33,466 nucleotides of DNA from Streptococcus gallolyticus (GTDB lineage: Bacteria > Bacillota > Bacilli > Lactobacillales > Streptococcaceae): positions 1 to 33,466 of the forward strand of contig NZ_NETH01000021.1 of NCBI RefSeq assembly GCF_003337175.1, read 5' to 3'. Position 1 is the stretch's first letter. Every line of letters begins with the position of its first letter. This document shows, one piece after another, positions 7,835-15,772 of the stretch. The translations under genes were made by a program, and so were the position numbers. The notes beneath the pieces were generated by a model. It did no database searches. It was given only the letters and a program-made list of their open reading frames with translations, and was not told where the DNA came from.

Positions 7835-8598
7835 TATCCTTCACCTCCAAGATAAGCTTCAATAACACGTTGATTATTTTTGATTTCATCAGGTGTACCG
7901 TGAGCAATTAAACGTCCATATTCAAGAACGTAAATCCGTTCTGTCACTTCCATTACAAGGCTCATATCGTGTTCAATAAGCATAATGGTAATGTTAAATT
8001 CTTCTTTGATTTGACGAATTAACTGTGTCAATTCTGCTGTTTCTTGTGGGTTCATCCCAGCAGCTGGCTCATCTAAGAAGAGAATTTTGGGTTCCGTTGC
8101 AAGGGCACGCACAATTTCCAAACGACGTTGCTGACCGTAAGGAAGATTTTTAGCTAGGGTATCTGCATCCCCATCCAAATTAAAGATAGCTAGCAAATCC
8201 ATAGCTTTTTGGCGCAACTCTTCCTCGCTTTGATAGAATTTTGGCAAACGAAGAAAGCTTGCAAAGACATGTGATTTATTTTGATTAGCCATGCCAACAA
8301 GTACATTTTCCAAAACAGTCATATCTTTAAAGAGACGGATATTTTGGAAAGTACGTGAAAGACCAAGTGATGCGATTTTATAAGGTTTCTTGCTATTTAA
8401 CAATGTGCCATCCAAAGAAACTGAACCTTCGCTTGGTTCATAGACACCTGTCAAAAGGTTGAAAAGTGTTGTTTTACCAGCACCGTTTGGACCAATAAGA
8501 CCAACTAATTCTCCCTCATTTAAATGCATTGTGACATCACCAACGGCTGTCAAACCACCGAAATTTTTGGTTAAATTTTTAACATCAAGAAGTGCCAT
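7834..8598 (-). CDS. livG: Branched-chain amino acid ABC transporter ATPase LivG
   Basis: A 254-residue ATP-binding subunit. Walker A GPNGAGKTT lies at about residues 36-44, and Walker B ILFLDEPAAGMNP near 168-180. The signature motif is the degenerate LPYGQQRRLEIVRAL, typical of LivG, in contrast to the canonical LSGGEQQ of LivF, so the dimer is asymmetric. The C-terminal KNNQRVIEAYLGG is a LivG hallmark. Start and stop codons touch those of livM and livF (one-base overlaps), indicating translational coupling. Confidence 0.95.
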   Translation of the reverse strand: MALLDVKNLTKNFGGLTAVGDVTMHLNEGELVGLIGPNGAGKTTLFNLLTGVYEPSEGSVSLDGTLLNSKKPYKIASLGLSRTFQNIRLFKDMTVLENVLVGMANQNKSHVFASFLRLPKFYQSEEELRQKAMDLLAIFNLDGDADTLAKNLPYGQQRRLEIVRALATEPKILFLDEPAAGMNPQETAELTQLIRQIKEEFNITIMLIEHDMSLVMEVTERIYVLEYGRLIAHGTPDEIKNNQRVIEAYLGGEG

Positions 8599-9551
8599 TA
8601 ATGATTGCCCCCCTTAGTTTTATTAAAGAAACGTGATAATGTGAATTCTTTTGTTCCTAAAAGTCCTCCTGGACGGAAAATCATTACCAAGATTAATGCC
8701 AATGAATAGATAATCATACGGAGGTTTGAAACGTTTTGCAAGAACATGTTAAGAATTCCTAAAACAATGGCTGCTAGAATAGTTCCTGTGATCGAACCAA
8801 GCCCACCAAGAACGGCAATAATCAAGTAATCAATTGATTTCATGATAGTAAAGTCTTTTGGCACAACTGTTCCGATGTAACCAACGTAAAGTGAGCCAGC
8901 AATCGCTGAAATGATCGCTCCCATTACAAAAATCAAGACTTTCATTCTTGTGACGTTGACACCCATTGCTTCTGCTGCAATCTCATCTTCACGAACAGAA
9001 ATCACTTGACGTCCAACAGAGGAACGTAGGAAATTTAAAATCAAAATCGTAATGGCGACGACAAAGATAAAGATAACTGGCCATGTTGTATAGGGCAAAA
9101 TTCCTGTCAAACCAGCCGCACCGTTGGTTAAATCGCCACCATTAACAATAACAATACGGATAATTTCAGCCATACCAAGTGTTGCAATCGCAAGGTAGTC
9201 ACCTTTTAAACGAAGCGTTGGAATACCAAAGACAAGCGCCACAAGAACAGCAACCACAATCCCAACAAGTATTGAGAAATAGAAACCACCATAAGTTGGA
9301 TTTTGTTGGGTGATAATCGCTGTTGCATAAGCTCCAATTGCCATAAACCCAGCTTGTCCAAGTGTGAATTGTCCTGAGAAACCGAGTACAAGGTTAGTAC
9401 CGAGTCCCATTAAAATACTAATCCCAATCCCCATGAGGATTTGAATGTAGTAAAGGTTCAAAATATTAGTTGTTGCTAGAAATTCTAAGATTCCAAAAAG
9501 AACAACAATTAAAGCAAGCCAAGAAAGATTGATTTTTAGATTCTTTTTCAT
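8598..9551 (-). CDS. livM: Branched-chain amino acid ABC transporter permease LivM
   Basis: A 317-residue membrane permease with about 8-10 hydrophobic segments. The segment GFSGQFTLGQAGFMAIGAYATAI (about residues 57-79) and the coupling region VGRQVISVREDEIAAEAMGVNVTRMKVLIF (about 179-208), which contacts the ATPase, are diagnostic for LivM. It pairs with LivH to form the membrane channel. It starts 3 nt after livH ends and overlaps the livG start by one base. No truncation is seen. Confidence 0.95.
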   Translation of the reverse strand: MKKNLKINLSWLALIVVLFGILEFLATTNILNLYYIQILMGIGISILMGLGTNLVLGFSGQFTLGQAGFMAIGAYATAIITQQNPTYGGFYFSILVGIVVAVLVALVFGIPTLRLKGDYLAIATLGMAEIIRIVIVNGGDLTNGAAGLTGILPYTTWPVIFIFVVAITILILNFLRSSVGRQVISVREDEIAAEAMGVNVTRMKVLIFVMGAIISAIAGSLYVGYIGTVVPKDFTIMKSIDYLIIAVLGGLGSITGTILAAIVLGILNMFLQNVSNLRMIIYSLALILVMIFRPGGLLGTKEFTLSRFFNKTKGGNH

Positions 9552-9554
9552 TTT

Positions 9555-10439
9555 CTACACCTTCTCTTTCACGTTTTTGCCAAGAATACCAGCAGGTCTT
9601 ACCAAAAGAATGATAATTAAGACACCGTAAACAATGGCATCACGATAACTTGAAAGGTTGAGCGAAATTGATAAAGTTTCCAAAATACCAATAACAAATC
9701 CACCTAAAGCTGCCCCTGGAATAATGCCGATACCACCAAGAACAGCGGCAACGAAGGCTTTAATACCGGGTGTCATCCCCATTAATGGTTCAATTGAGTT
9801 ATAGTAAAGACCGATTAACACACCTGCGGCACCTGCAAGTGCTGAACCAAGCGCAAATGTGAAACTAATTGTTGAATTGACGTTAATTCCCATTAATTCA
9901 GCTGCATCGCTATCAACAGATACGGCACGCATTGCTTTCCCCATTTTTGTTTTCTTAACGATTAATTGCAAAGCGACCATCAAAACAAGGGAAACAATCA
10001 AAATCAACAATTGAATGTTTGTCACCGTTACAGAGCCAATCTTGTAGCTGACAATGTCGATAGCTTGCGGGAATGAACGTGTATTTGCGCCGACCAAGAA
10101 AACCATGCCATATTCAAGGAAAAATGACACACCAATCGCCGTAATCAGGGCTGCAATACGCGTCGAATGACGTAAGGGACGATAAGCCAAAAACTCAATA
10201 ATCATTCCCAGACAAGCTGTTGCAATCATTGTAAAAATGAGTGCAAGCCAGAAATTCATGTGAAGGCTACTAATCGCATAGTAACCGATAAATGCACCTA
10301 GCATATAAATATCGCCATGAGCAAAATTAATTAATTTAATAATCCCATAAACCATGGTATAACCGAGAGCAAGTAACGCATAGATACTTCCTAGAATAAT
10401 ACCATTAACCAGTTGTTGGGGGAGCTGTTCTAAAAACAT
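9555..10439 (-). CDS. livH: Branched-chain amino acid ABC transporter permease LivH
   Basis: A 294-residue membrane permease. QQLVNGIILGSIYALLALGYTMVYGIIKLINFAHGD (about residues 8-43) is the classical LivH beginning. The EAA-like coupling loop is GKAMRAVSVDSDAAELMGINVNSTISFTFALG (about 167-198). The terminal RPAGILGKNVKEKV is also typical. The ribosome-binding site is weak (no clear GGAGG within 15 nt of the ATG at 10439), so coupling to livJ translation or a low rate of initiation is likely. That fits the usual excess of binding protein over permease. The 51-nt livJ-livH gap has no strong hairpin. Confidence 0.95.
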   Translation of the reverse strand: MFLEQLPQQLVNGIILGSIYALLALGYTMVYGIIKLINFAHGDIYMLGAFIGYYAISSLHMNFWLALIFTMIATACLGMIIEFLAYRPLRHSTRIAALITAIGVSFFLEYGMVFLVGANTRSFPQAIDIVSYKIGSVTVTNIQLLILIVSLVLMVALQLIVKKTKMGKAMRAVSVDSDAAELMGINVNSTISFTFALGSALAGAAGVLIGLYYNSIEPLMGMTPGIKAFVAAVLGGIGIIPGAALGGFVIGILETLSISLNLSSYRDAIVYGVLIIILLVRPAGILGKNVKEKV

Positions 10440-10490
10440 ATAATACCAAACTTTCTAGTTATGTGATATAAAGCTAAAGGAAAATGACCT

Positions 10491-11672
10491 CTAGTTATCT
10501 CCTGTAATTTCAACGGCTTCAGCCGAATCTTCGACACCATCTTTCATCTTAACCATCAAGGCTGTCTTGATTGGGTTATGATTTTCATCAATAGTCATTG
10601 TACCAGTAACACCTTCAAAATCTGTCAGATTTGCTAAGTTATCAGCAATATCAATTGAAGTTTCTGCCCCTTCTGCTGCCTGTGCAATCATATAAACAGA
10701 GTCATAAGCAAGCGCGGCAAACATATTTGGTTCTGAACCGTATTTTTCTTTATATGCCGCAATAAATTCTGTCGCCTTATCTGAAAGTGCTGTTTTCGTT
10801 GAATAACCTGATACGTAATAAACATCATGCGTATTTGCTGTACCAGCCAAGTCAGCAAAGCTATCATCATTGAATCCATCAGGTCCCAAAATTGGAACTT
10901 CAATCCCCATATCACGCGCTTGTTTTGTGATGATACCAGTTTCTGTATAATAACCTGGCATTATAATGGCATCATAATCCAAGTTTTTGAATTTTGTCAG
11001 AGCTGATTGGAAGTCCTTATCCCCTGAAGCAAAGGTCGCTGTTGCAACGATCTCTCCTTGATATTTTTCTTGGAATTCCTCAGCAATCCCTTTAGCATAG
11101 TCGCTTGAGTTATCATAATAAAGAACAACCTTTTTAGCATTCAAATTGCTATAAGCATACTGTGCTAAAACTTGACCTTGGAAGCTGTCTTGGAAAGTGG
11201 TACGGAAAATATACTTCTTCACGCCATCACTATCTACTGTCAAGTCGTCCTGTGTCCCACTTGGGGTTAACAAGGGAACACCTGTTTTCTGGGCATTCAA
11301 ACTAGCGGCAGAAACCGCACCAGAAGTGGCTGGACCAATCATGGCATTAACTTGACTTTGAATAGCCAAGTTAGTCGCTGCGGTAGAAGCTTCCGCATTT
11401 TCAGATTTATTATCCTTGGTGATGAGTTCGATTTGTTTACCATCAACTCCGCCTGCTTCATTAATTTCCTCAACAGCCAGCTTAATGCCATTATTTTCCG
11501 CGATCCCATAAGCCGCTACTGCACCAGTCAATTCAAGGTTAACACCAATTTTCAAGGTGTCACCAATGGTTGTTCCTGTGGCATTTGCAGTGACGTCTGG
11601 TGACTTACTACAAGCTGCTAAAGCAATTGAGGCTAAAAAAGTTAGCGCTGTAAGCGCAATCCTTTTATGCAT
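10491..11672 (-). CDS. livJ: Branched-chain amino acid binding lipoprotein LivJ
   Basis: A 393-residue periplasmic-binding-type lipoprotein (Leu/Ile/Val receptor family). The signal peptide MHKRIALTALTFLASIALAAC ends in the lipobox LAAC, so Cys21 is lipidated and the protein is anchored outside the membrane. After a Ser/Thr-rich linker, DTLKIGVNLELTGAVAAYG starts the first lobe. GPATSGAVSAASLNAQKTGVPLLTPSGTQDDL (about residues 113-144) is the ligand-binding core of the family. It is the first and probably most expressed gene of the liv operon. The promoter just upstream contains a CodY box, so expression should rise when branched-chain amino acids and GTP fall. Confidence 0.95.
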   Translation of the reverse strand: MHKRIALTALTFLASIALAACSKSPDVTANATGTTIGDTLKIGVNLELTGAVAAYGIAENNGIKLAVEEINEAGGVDGKQIELITKDNKSENAEASTAATNLAIQSQVNAMIGPATSGAVSAASLNAQKTGVPLLTPSGTQDDLTVDSDGVKKYIFRTTFQDSFQGQVLAQYAYSNLNAKKVVLYYDNSSDYAKGIAEEFQEKYQGEIVATATFASGDKDFQSALTKFKNLDYDAIIMPGYYTETGIITKQARDMGIEVPILGPDGFNDDSFADLAGTANTHDVYYVSGYSTKTALSDKATEFIAAYKEKYGSEPNMFAALAYDSVYMIAQAAEGAETSIDIADNLANLTDFEGVTGTMTIDENHNPIKTALMVKMKDGVEDSAEAVEITGDN

Positions 11673-11714
11673 AAGATTTTCTCTCCTTAAATTTCTAATA
11701 AAAAGTCACTTCAA

Positions 11715-11743
11715 AGAATACTGAATTATCAGAAAATTGTCAA
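11715..11743 (-). promoter_or_regulatory. liv operon promoter
   Basis: The minus strand carries TTGACA (11738-11743), a 17-nt spacer and TATTCT (11715-11720). The consensus -35 and ideal spacing make this a strong sigma-A promoter. The leader to the livJ ATG at 11672 would be about 37 nt. Confidence 0.8.
11724..11738. promoter_or_regulatory. CodY box in the livJ promoter
   Basis: AATTTTCTGATAATT on the minus strand matches the CodY consensus AATTTTCWGAAAATT at 14 of 15 positions. It fills the promoter spacer and touches the -35, a layout expected for direct repression. CodY is activated by Ile/Leu/Val and GTP, so feedback on their own importer makes sense. Confidence 0.8.
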
Positions 11744-11783
11744 TACTTTTCAGCACTTTTTCGTCATACAGGATTATATTATA

Positions 11784-12035
11784 TCAAAAACGAGCTAAAT
11801 TGCCTACAAAATTTTTATCGATATTATCAAATTGTGATAATGATACTTCTTTGACAAACTTTAATTCTGAAATTTCTTTGGCAATAGCTTCAGCGTCTTC
11901 TTTATTCACATACAAGACCTGATATCGCATTTTACGCGAATGGTATAAAACATCACCATATTTATTTAATTTTCGAGCATCACGATTATAGTATAAATAA
12001 ACAATAATTCCCTGACGTTCCTGTTTTTTAAACAT
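11784..12035 (-). CDS. ylbG: YlbG/UPF0298 family protein
   Basis: An 83-residue small cytosolic protein of the UPF0298 (YlbG) family: [46 protein letters not shown]. The molecular function is unknown. The frame extends to 12068, but the ATG at 12035 is chosen because GGAGG sits 8 nt before it and the family starts with MFKKQ-like residues. The longer version would begin inside ylbF. It overlaps the end of ylbF by 8 bp, so the two are translated together. In the streptococci I know, ylbG-ylbF sits between clpP and liv, as here. Confidence 0.88.
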   Translation of the reverse strand: MFKKQERQGIIVYLYYNRDARKLNKYGDVLYHSRKMRYQVLYVNKEDAEAIAKEISELKFVKEVSLSQFDNIDKNFVGNLARF

Positions 12036-12471
12036 GCTTTTTCTGTCCTCCTTTACTACAATTCCCATGGTGTGATTTATGTGCTGCCAAAGGCAAACCT
12101 GTATCTACAAAAATATCAGATGAAATGGCTGATGAGATTTTTTGTGATAATTCCGCCAAAATTGTTTGGACAGCAACTTCACTCTGGCGCAATTGACTCA
12201 CTTTTTCGTTGAGGTCAATGGCTCTTTTTTCCTTAAAAAGTTGATGACGCATTTCAGCAACTTCTGGTCGAAAAGCTGCATAGGGCTTAGCCTCTTCATA
12301 GCTTTGTTGCAAAGTCTGAAAATGCATAATTTTTTCCTGAAGCACCGTATCCGCCAAGAAAACCTCACGCGCTTTCTGATAATCTTTGACACTTTCCAAC
12401 TCAAGAAAGAAAGCAACCACCTCGTCAATAGCCTCATCAATAGCAAATAATTGTTCATCAATTGTCAACAT
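12028..12471 (-). CDS. ylbF: YlbF/YmcA-family protein (RicF-like)
   Basis: A 147-residue, mostly helical protein with the YlbF/YmcA domain (about residues 10-115), rich in charged heptads. In B. subtilis RicF (YlbF) works with RicA and RicT in an Fe-S-containing complex that steers RNase Y. The tail [18 protein letters not shown] has two adjacent histidines and a single cysteine (residue 138), in the place where the family often carries a metal-binding tail. Only one Cys remains here, so cluster binding would need partner residues, for example from RicT (3789-4589). It is followed by ylbG with an 8-bp overlap. Confidence 0.8.
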   Translation of the reverse strand: MLTIDEQLFAIDEAIDEVVAFFLELESVKDYQKAREVFLADTVLQEKIMHFQTLQQSYEEAKPYAAFRPEVAEMRHQLFKEKRAIDLNEKVSQLRQSEVAVQTILAELSQKISSAISSDIFVDTGLPLAAHKSHHGNCSKGGQKKHV

Positions 12472-12520
12472 AAACCGATTATACCATATTTAGTGTTAAA
12501 TGTATCTCCCTTACTCCAAC

Positions 12521-12544
12521 AAAAAAGCCCACCAAAGGCAGGCT
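12521..12544 (-). terminator. clpP terminator
   Basis: On the minus strand, an 8-bp stem AGCCTGCC / GGTGGGCT (with two G-U pairs) and a TTT loop is followed by TTTTTT. It lies 12 bp after the clpP stop at 12556. Confidence 0.85.
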
Positions 12545-12555
12545 AATCGGGTAAA

Positions 12556-13146
12556 TTAGTTTAATTCGTTGTTTGCCATGATTTCGTCGATGAAGCCATA
12601 TTCGAGGGTTTCTTGTGCGCTCATCCAGTTATCACGTTCAGCGTCAGCGTGAACTTTTTCCAATGTTTGACCAGAGTTGTCAGCCAAAATTTGTTCCAAG
12701 TTTTGACGTGTTTTCAAAAGGTGTTCGGCAGCAATGGCCATATCTGTTTGTTGTGTACCGCCACCAGTACCTCCCATTGGTTGGTGAATCATGTATTCGG
12801 CATTTGGCAACATGAAACGTTTTCCTTTTGCACCTGATGAGGCAATAATCGTTCCCATTGAAGCTGCCATGCCCATAACAATGGTTTGAACATCTGATTT
12901 AATGAAATTCATTGTATCAACAATGGCAAGCCCTGCTGATACTGAACCACCAGGAGTATTAACATAAAGGTAAATATCTTTAGTGTTATCTTGGGCATCA
13001 AGGAACAACAATTGGGCAATGATAGAGTTAGCCATATTATCCTCGACTGGTCCAGTCAACATGATAATGCGGTCTTTTAAAAGGCGTGAATAAATATCAT
13101 ATGAGCGTTCGCCACGGCTCGTTTGTTCAATAACTACAGGAATCAT
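12556..13146 (-). CDS. clpP: ATP-dependent Clp protease proteolytic subunit
   Basis: A 196-residue serine protease subunit; 14 copies form the chamber served by Clp ATPases. The catalytic triad is visible: Ser96 (GMAASMG), His121 ([10 protein letters not shown]) and Asp172 (AERDNWM). [14 protein letters not shown] near residues 62-75 is the oxyanion-hole segment. The reading frame is open to 13197, but I use the ATG at 13146, which starts with the family's MIPVVIEQT and has GGAGAG upstream. Expression should be stress-induced through CtsR, whose operator covers the -35. The gene is normally adjacent to upp in streptococci; here 1.8 kb of accessory DNA separates them. Confidence 0.97.
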   Translation of the reverse strand: MIPVVIEQTSRGERSYDIYSRLLKDRIIMLTGPVEDNMANSIIAQLLFLDAQDNTKDIYLYVNTPGGSVSAGLAIVDTMNFIKSDVQTIVMGMAASMGTIIASSGAKGKRFMLPNAEYMIHQPMGGTGGGTQQTDMAIAAEHLLKTRQNLEQILADNSGQTLEKVHADAERDNWMSAQETLEYGFIDEIMANNELN

Positions 13147-13238
13147 AGTTCTCTCCTTTATTAAGCTTAGGGACAAATCAAAAAAGATAGTGTTCACCTT
13201 TTTAGTCCATGTCTCATTTTTATAATCAATCTGAAACT

Positions 13239-13267
13239 ATTATAGTCCATTGGTCAAAAAAGGTCAA
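13239..13267 (-). promoter_or_regulatory. clpP promoter
   Basis: The minus strand carries TTGACC (13262-13267), a 17-nt spacer and TATAAT (13239-13244), nearly perfect. The leader is about 87 nt. Confidence 0.85.
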
Positions 13268-13268
13268 A
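13252..13268. promoter_or_regulatory. CtsR operator at clpP
   Basis: GGTCAAA-AAA-GGTCAAA on the plus strand is a perfect CtsR heptad tandem repeat (RGTCAAANANRGTCAAA). It covers the -35 and upstream spacer of the clpP promoter. CtsR therefore should repress clpP at normal temperature. Confidence 0.9.
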
Positions 13269-13276
13269 TAAAAACG

Positions 13277-14169
13277 TTAATATTTGACTTTTTCCTGAAG
13301 TAGAATGGATTGCTTATCTTTTTTAGGCTGATAAGTCACTAAAAGCACACCGATAAAAATCAAAACAGTTCCCAAATAAGCTAAACCGCTCAGCCATTCT
13401 CCAAAAAATAAAAGGACAAAAAAGGCTGTAAAAATAGGTTCTAGCGAAAGCATAAAACTAGTAAATTCAGCGCTGACATAAGCTTGAACAATGGTTTGCA
13501 TCACCCAACCATAAGCTGAACAAATCAATGCTAAACCAAGGACAGCTGCCCAAACCGTCCCACTATGAGGCAAAACAGGTCTTTCAAGCGCAAACGTCCC
13601 CACTAAAGCATAGAGACTAGCAAAGCCCAACTGCCAAATACCCCAACTCATCGCATCTACTCGCTCAACAAAATATTTAGAGAGAATGATATAGATAACA
13701 TACAAAGATGCAGTCATCAGACACATAATCGCGCCGAAATTAAATTGCGATAAATCGGCACCAGCCAATAAAAAAAGCCCTGATAAAACAATCAGAATTG
13801 CTACTATTGTCTTTAAATCTGGTATTTTTCGTGTCATCATAGCCTGAATGATAGGAACAATAACTACCGTAGTAGAAGCCAGAAATCCTGCTGTTGAAGC
13901 TGATGTGTCAACGACACCAACGACTAAGCCATAAAAGACAGCAAATAGTAATAATCCTGCAAATGCACTGTAAATCATCATTTTCCACGAGAACGTCTTT
14001 TGCAAATGGCGGAAAAAAACAAAACGAGTGCCACAAAAGCTAGGCCACAGCGTAAAGAGACTAACTCTATGGCTGGAATTTCAGAAGCTCCAAATACCAC
14101 AAAAAGATAAGACATTCCCCACGCAAGAGGAACAGTTGCTGAAAACAATTTAGCGTGTTTCTGAATCAT
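13277..14169 (-). pseudogene. DMT/EamA-family exporter, frameshifted
   Basis: Two overlapping frames encode one drug/metabolite-type transporter of about 297 residues and 10 membrane segments. The first part starts at the ATG at 14169 (GAGGTGA upstream) and holds the first hydrophobic segment pair (SATVPLAWGMSYLFVVFG), then runs off frame in a tract of seven T on the minus strand (A7, 14013-14019). The second part (frame ending at 13277) holds the rest, including the second EamA repeat SAEFTSFMLSLEPIFTAFFVLLFFGEWL. Adding one T restores FFFRHLQKTFSWKMM across the junction. So this is a one-base loss in a homopolymer: a real pseudogene, a phase-variable switch or a sequencing error. It is divergent from the LysR remnant at 14280. 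Confidence 0.85.
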
Positions 14170-14202
14170 AACGTCACCTCTCGATTTTTCATTTCTTGTT
14201 TT

Positions 14203-14230
14203 ATTATAAGTTGATATTACCATAAGTAAA
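14203..14230 (-). promoter_or_regulatory. Promoter of the DMT exporter gene
   Basis: On the minus strand TTTACT (14225-14230), a 16-nt spacer and TATAAT (14203-14208). It faces away from the LysR remnant in a 110-bp AT-rich divergent region, the usual layout for a LysR-controlled exporter. Confidence 0.55.
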
Positions 14231-14279
14231 ATTAAAGTTTACAATATAACTATAAGTTTTCTTATCAGGAGATGCAGTT

Positions 14280-14522
14280 ATGGTTTCAAAATATGCTATT
14301 TTTTGCTCGGTTATCGAATTGGGCTCATTTACCAAAACGGCAAAGCAACTAAATTATTCACAGAGTGCTGTCAGCCAGACGATTAAAAATCTCGAAGAAA
14401 AGATTGGAACATGTTTACTAATGCGTGGCAATGAGGGAATAAAACTCACAAAAGATGGACAGACACTTCCCTTAGCAGCACAACAATTTGCCAAAAATAT
14501 TTCTAGCACTATCCACGACTAA
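14280..14522 (+). pseudogene. LysR-type regulator remnant (DNA-binding domain only)
   Basis: An 80-residue frame that holds only the N-terminal winged helix-turn-helix of a LysR-type regulator: ELGSFTKTAKQLNYSQSAVSQTIKNLEEKIG (about residues 12-42), then MRGNEGIKLTKDGQTLPLAA. Full-length LysR proteins have about 290 residues; the effector domain is missing. The frame stops at TAA exactly where the repeat-rich element begins, so I infer it was truncated by insertion or deletion. The ATG has AGGAG upstream. It is divergent from the exporter, its likely original target. A free DNA-binding domain could still bind, but without the effector and dimerisation domain normal regulation is unlikely. Confidence 0.75.
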
Positions 14523-14954
14523 CAAAAAAGAGAGTGAGACAAATAAAGTCTCCAGTGGAGAATTTATTCATGGGCCTAAAAATTAAAAGGCGAATCAGTA
14601 GTTTCGTAGAAACTTGATTTCTCAGCAAATCTTAATTTCTTGTTGCTGACCTAAAACGGTCTATCCCCAGACCGTTTTTGACACTTACTTCGTAAGTTTT
14701 ATAACTCACCCCCGCAAGGATCGACAGGTTTGGGAAACCTTTTGAGGTTGGAAATAAGCTTTTAAAGCAAGCGTCAAAAAGTGCCTAATCCTTGTGCATG
14801 GGAAACTCTAAGTTGACTAAAGTTGGTAATCGCTGTTTTAATATTTCTTGACAGCGACCGTCAACAATCTATCCTCAGATTGTTGAAGTCCAAACTACTG
14901 CGTCTTGTAAATAATAACTATATAAACAAAAAAGCTGGACACTTTTGTCTCAGC
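14523..14954. repeat. Repeat-rich noncoding element between LysR remnant and upp
   Basis: A 430-bp stretch without an ORF, bounded by inverted copies of a GAG-N2-TGAGACAAA motif (left end 14529-14543, plus strand; right end near 14942-14957, complement). Inside are strong hairpins: AAAACGGTCT/AGACCGTTTT (14653-14678), ACTTAC/GTAAGT (14683-14697), CGCTGT/ACAGCG (14831-14856) and TCAACAATCT/AGATTGTTGA (14861-14886). The first and last share near-identical hexaloops (ATCCCC, ATCCTC). Bases 14551-14598 are a degenerate copy of the ~49-bp repeat seen at 18180 and 25537. It looks like an intergenic mobile or MITE-like repeat; its origin is not recognised. Confidence 0.6.
14928..14954 (-). terminator. 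upp terminator
   Basis: On the minus strand GCTG-A-GAC pairs with GTC-CAGC (one bulged A) around AAAAGT and is followed by TTTTTT. It lies 33 bp after the upp stop codon and overlaps the right end of the repeat element. Confidence 0.75.
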
Positions 14955-14986
14955 CTCTTTTTATTAGTTAAGCAATCAACTTAATC

Positions 14987-15616
14987 TTATTTTGTACCGA
15001 ATAGGCGGTCACCAGCGTCACCAAGACCTGGAACGATGTAACCATGTTCGTTAAGTTTTTCGTCAAGAGTGGCGGTGTAGATGTCGATATCTGGGTGTGC
15101 TTCTTGGAGAGCTTTCACACCTTCTGGTGCAGATACGAGACAAACAAATTTAATGTTAGCTGCGCCACGTTTTTTAAGAGAATCAACGGCTAAAATAGCT
15201 GAACCACCTGTTGCAAGCATTGGGTCAACCACAAAAATTTGACGTTGGTCAATATCTTCTGGTAATTTCACAAGGTATTCAACAGGTTGCAATGTTTCCT
15301 CATCACGATACATCCCGATATGACCAACTTTAGCGGCTGGAACAAGGCTAAGGAAACCATCAACCATACCGATACCAGCACGTAAGATGGGAACAATCGC
15401 TAATTTTTTACCAGCTAATTGTTTTTGAGTTGTTTTTGTAATCGGTGTTTCAATTTCAACATCTTCAAGTGGAAGGTCGCGCAATACTTCATAGCCCATA
15501 AGCATAGCAATTTCATCAACTAATTCCCGAAAATCTTTCGTCGAAGTTGTTTTGCGACGCAAGATTGATAATTTGTGTTGGATAAGCGGGTGTGAGATAA
15601 CTTGGAATTTTCCCAT
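14987..15616 (-). CDS. upp: Uracil phosphoribosyltransferase
   Basis: A 209-residue salvage enzyme that makes UMP from uracil and PRPP. The PRPP-binding loop is [24 protein letters not shown] (about residues 128-151), and the uracil-binding C-terminus is [36 protein letters not shown] near residue 76-89 is also diagnostic. Length is standard. The ATG at 15616 has AGGAG upstream and an extended -10 promoter about 41 bp away. It is a single-gene unit with its own terminator. In S. mutans and relatives clpP follows upp directly; here it is separated from clpP by the exporter/LysR/repeat patch. Confidence 0.97.
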   Translation of the reverse strand: MGKFQVISHPLIQHKLSILRRKTTSTKDFRELVDEIAMLMGYEVLRDLPLEDVEIETPITKTTQKQLAGKKLAIVPILRAGIGMVDGFLSLVPAAKVGHIGMYRDEETLQPVEYLVKLPEDIDQRQIFVVDPMLATGGSAILAVDSLKKRGAANIKFVCLVSAPEGVKALQEAHPDIDIYTATLDEKLNEHGYIVPGLGDAGDRLFGTK

Positions 15617-15656
15617 GATGTACTCCTTTTATACTGAATTTTGTTTAACCCTATCA

Positions 15657-15665
15657 ATTATAGCA
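15657..15665 (-). promoter_or_regulatory. upp extended -10 promoter
   Basis: The minus strand reads TGCTATAAT, a full extended -10, without a recognisable -35. The leader is about 35 nt. A small palindrome, TATGAC-GAAT-GTCATA, lies upstream at 15692-15707. Confidence 0.6.
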
Positions 15666-15742
15666 AAAAATATCAAAATATGCTCACTAATTATGACGAA
15701 TGTCATACTTTTTTAAAATTAGTCATTATTCTCAGTTTTATG

Positions 15743-15770
15743 AAAAAACATCAGCCAATTGGACTGATGT
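15743..15770 (-). terminator. metB-patB operon terminator
   Basis: On the minus strand ACATCAG (15764-15770 complement) pairs with CTGATGT (15748-15754 complement) with further inner pairing CCAATTGG, followed by a T run. It is 3 bp after the patB stop codon. Confidence 0.85.
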
Positions 15771-15772
15771 CT

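Noticed and set aside
11673..11783. T-box or other riboswitch upstream of liv
   Set aside because: The leader is only about 37 nt and has no T-box consensus; control is explained by the CodY box.
12166..12461. Frames overlapping ylbF
   Set aside because: Shadow frames of a well supported gene; no motif or start signal.
13147..13197. Longer ClpP start at 13197
   Set aside because: ClpP starts with MIPVVIEQT; the extension has no ribosome-binding site and lies in the leader.
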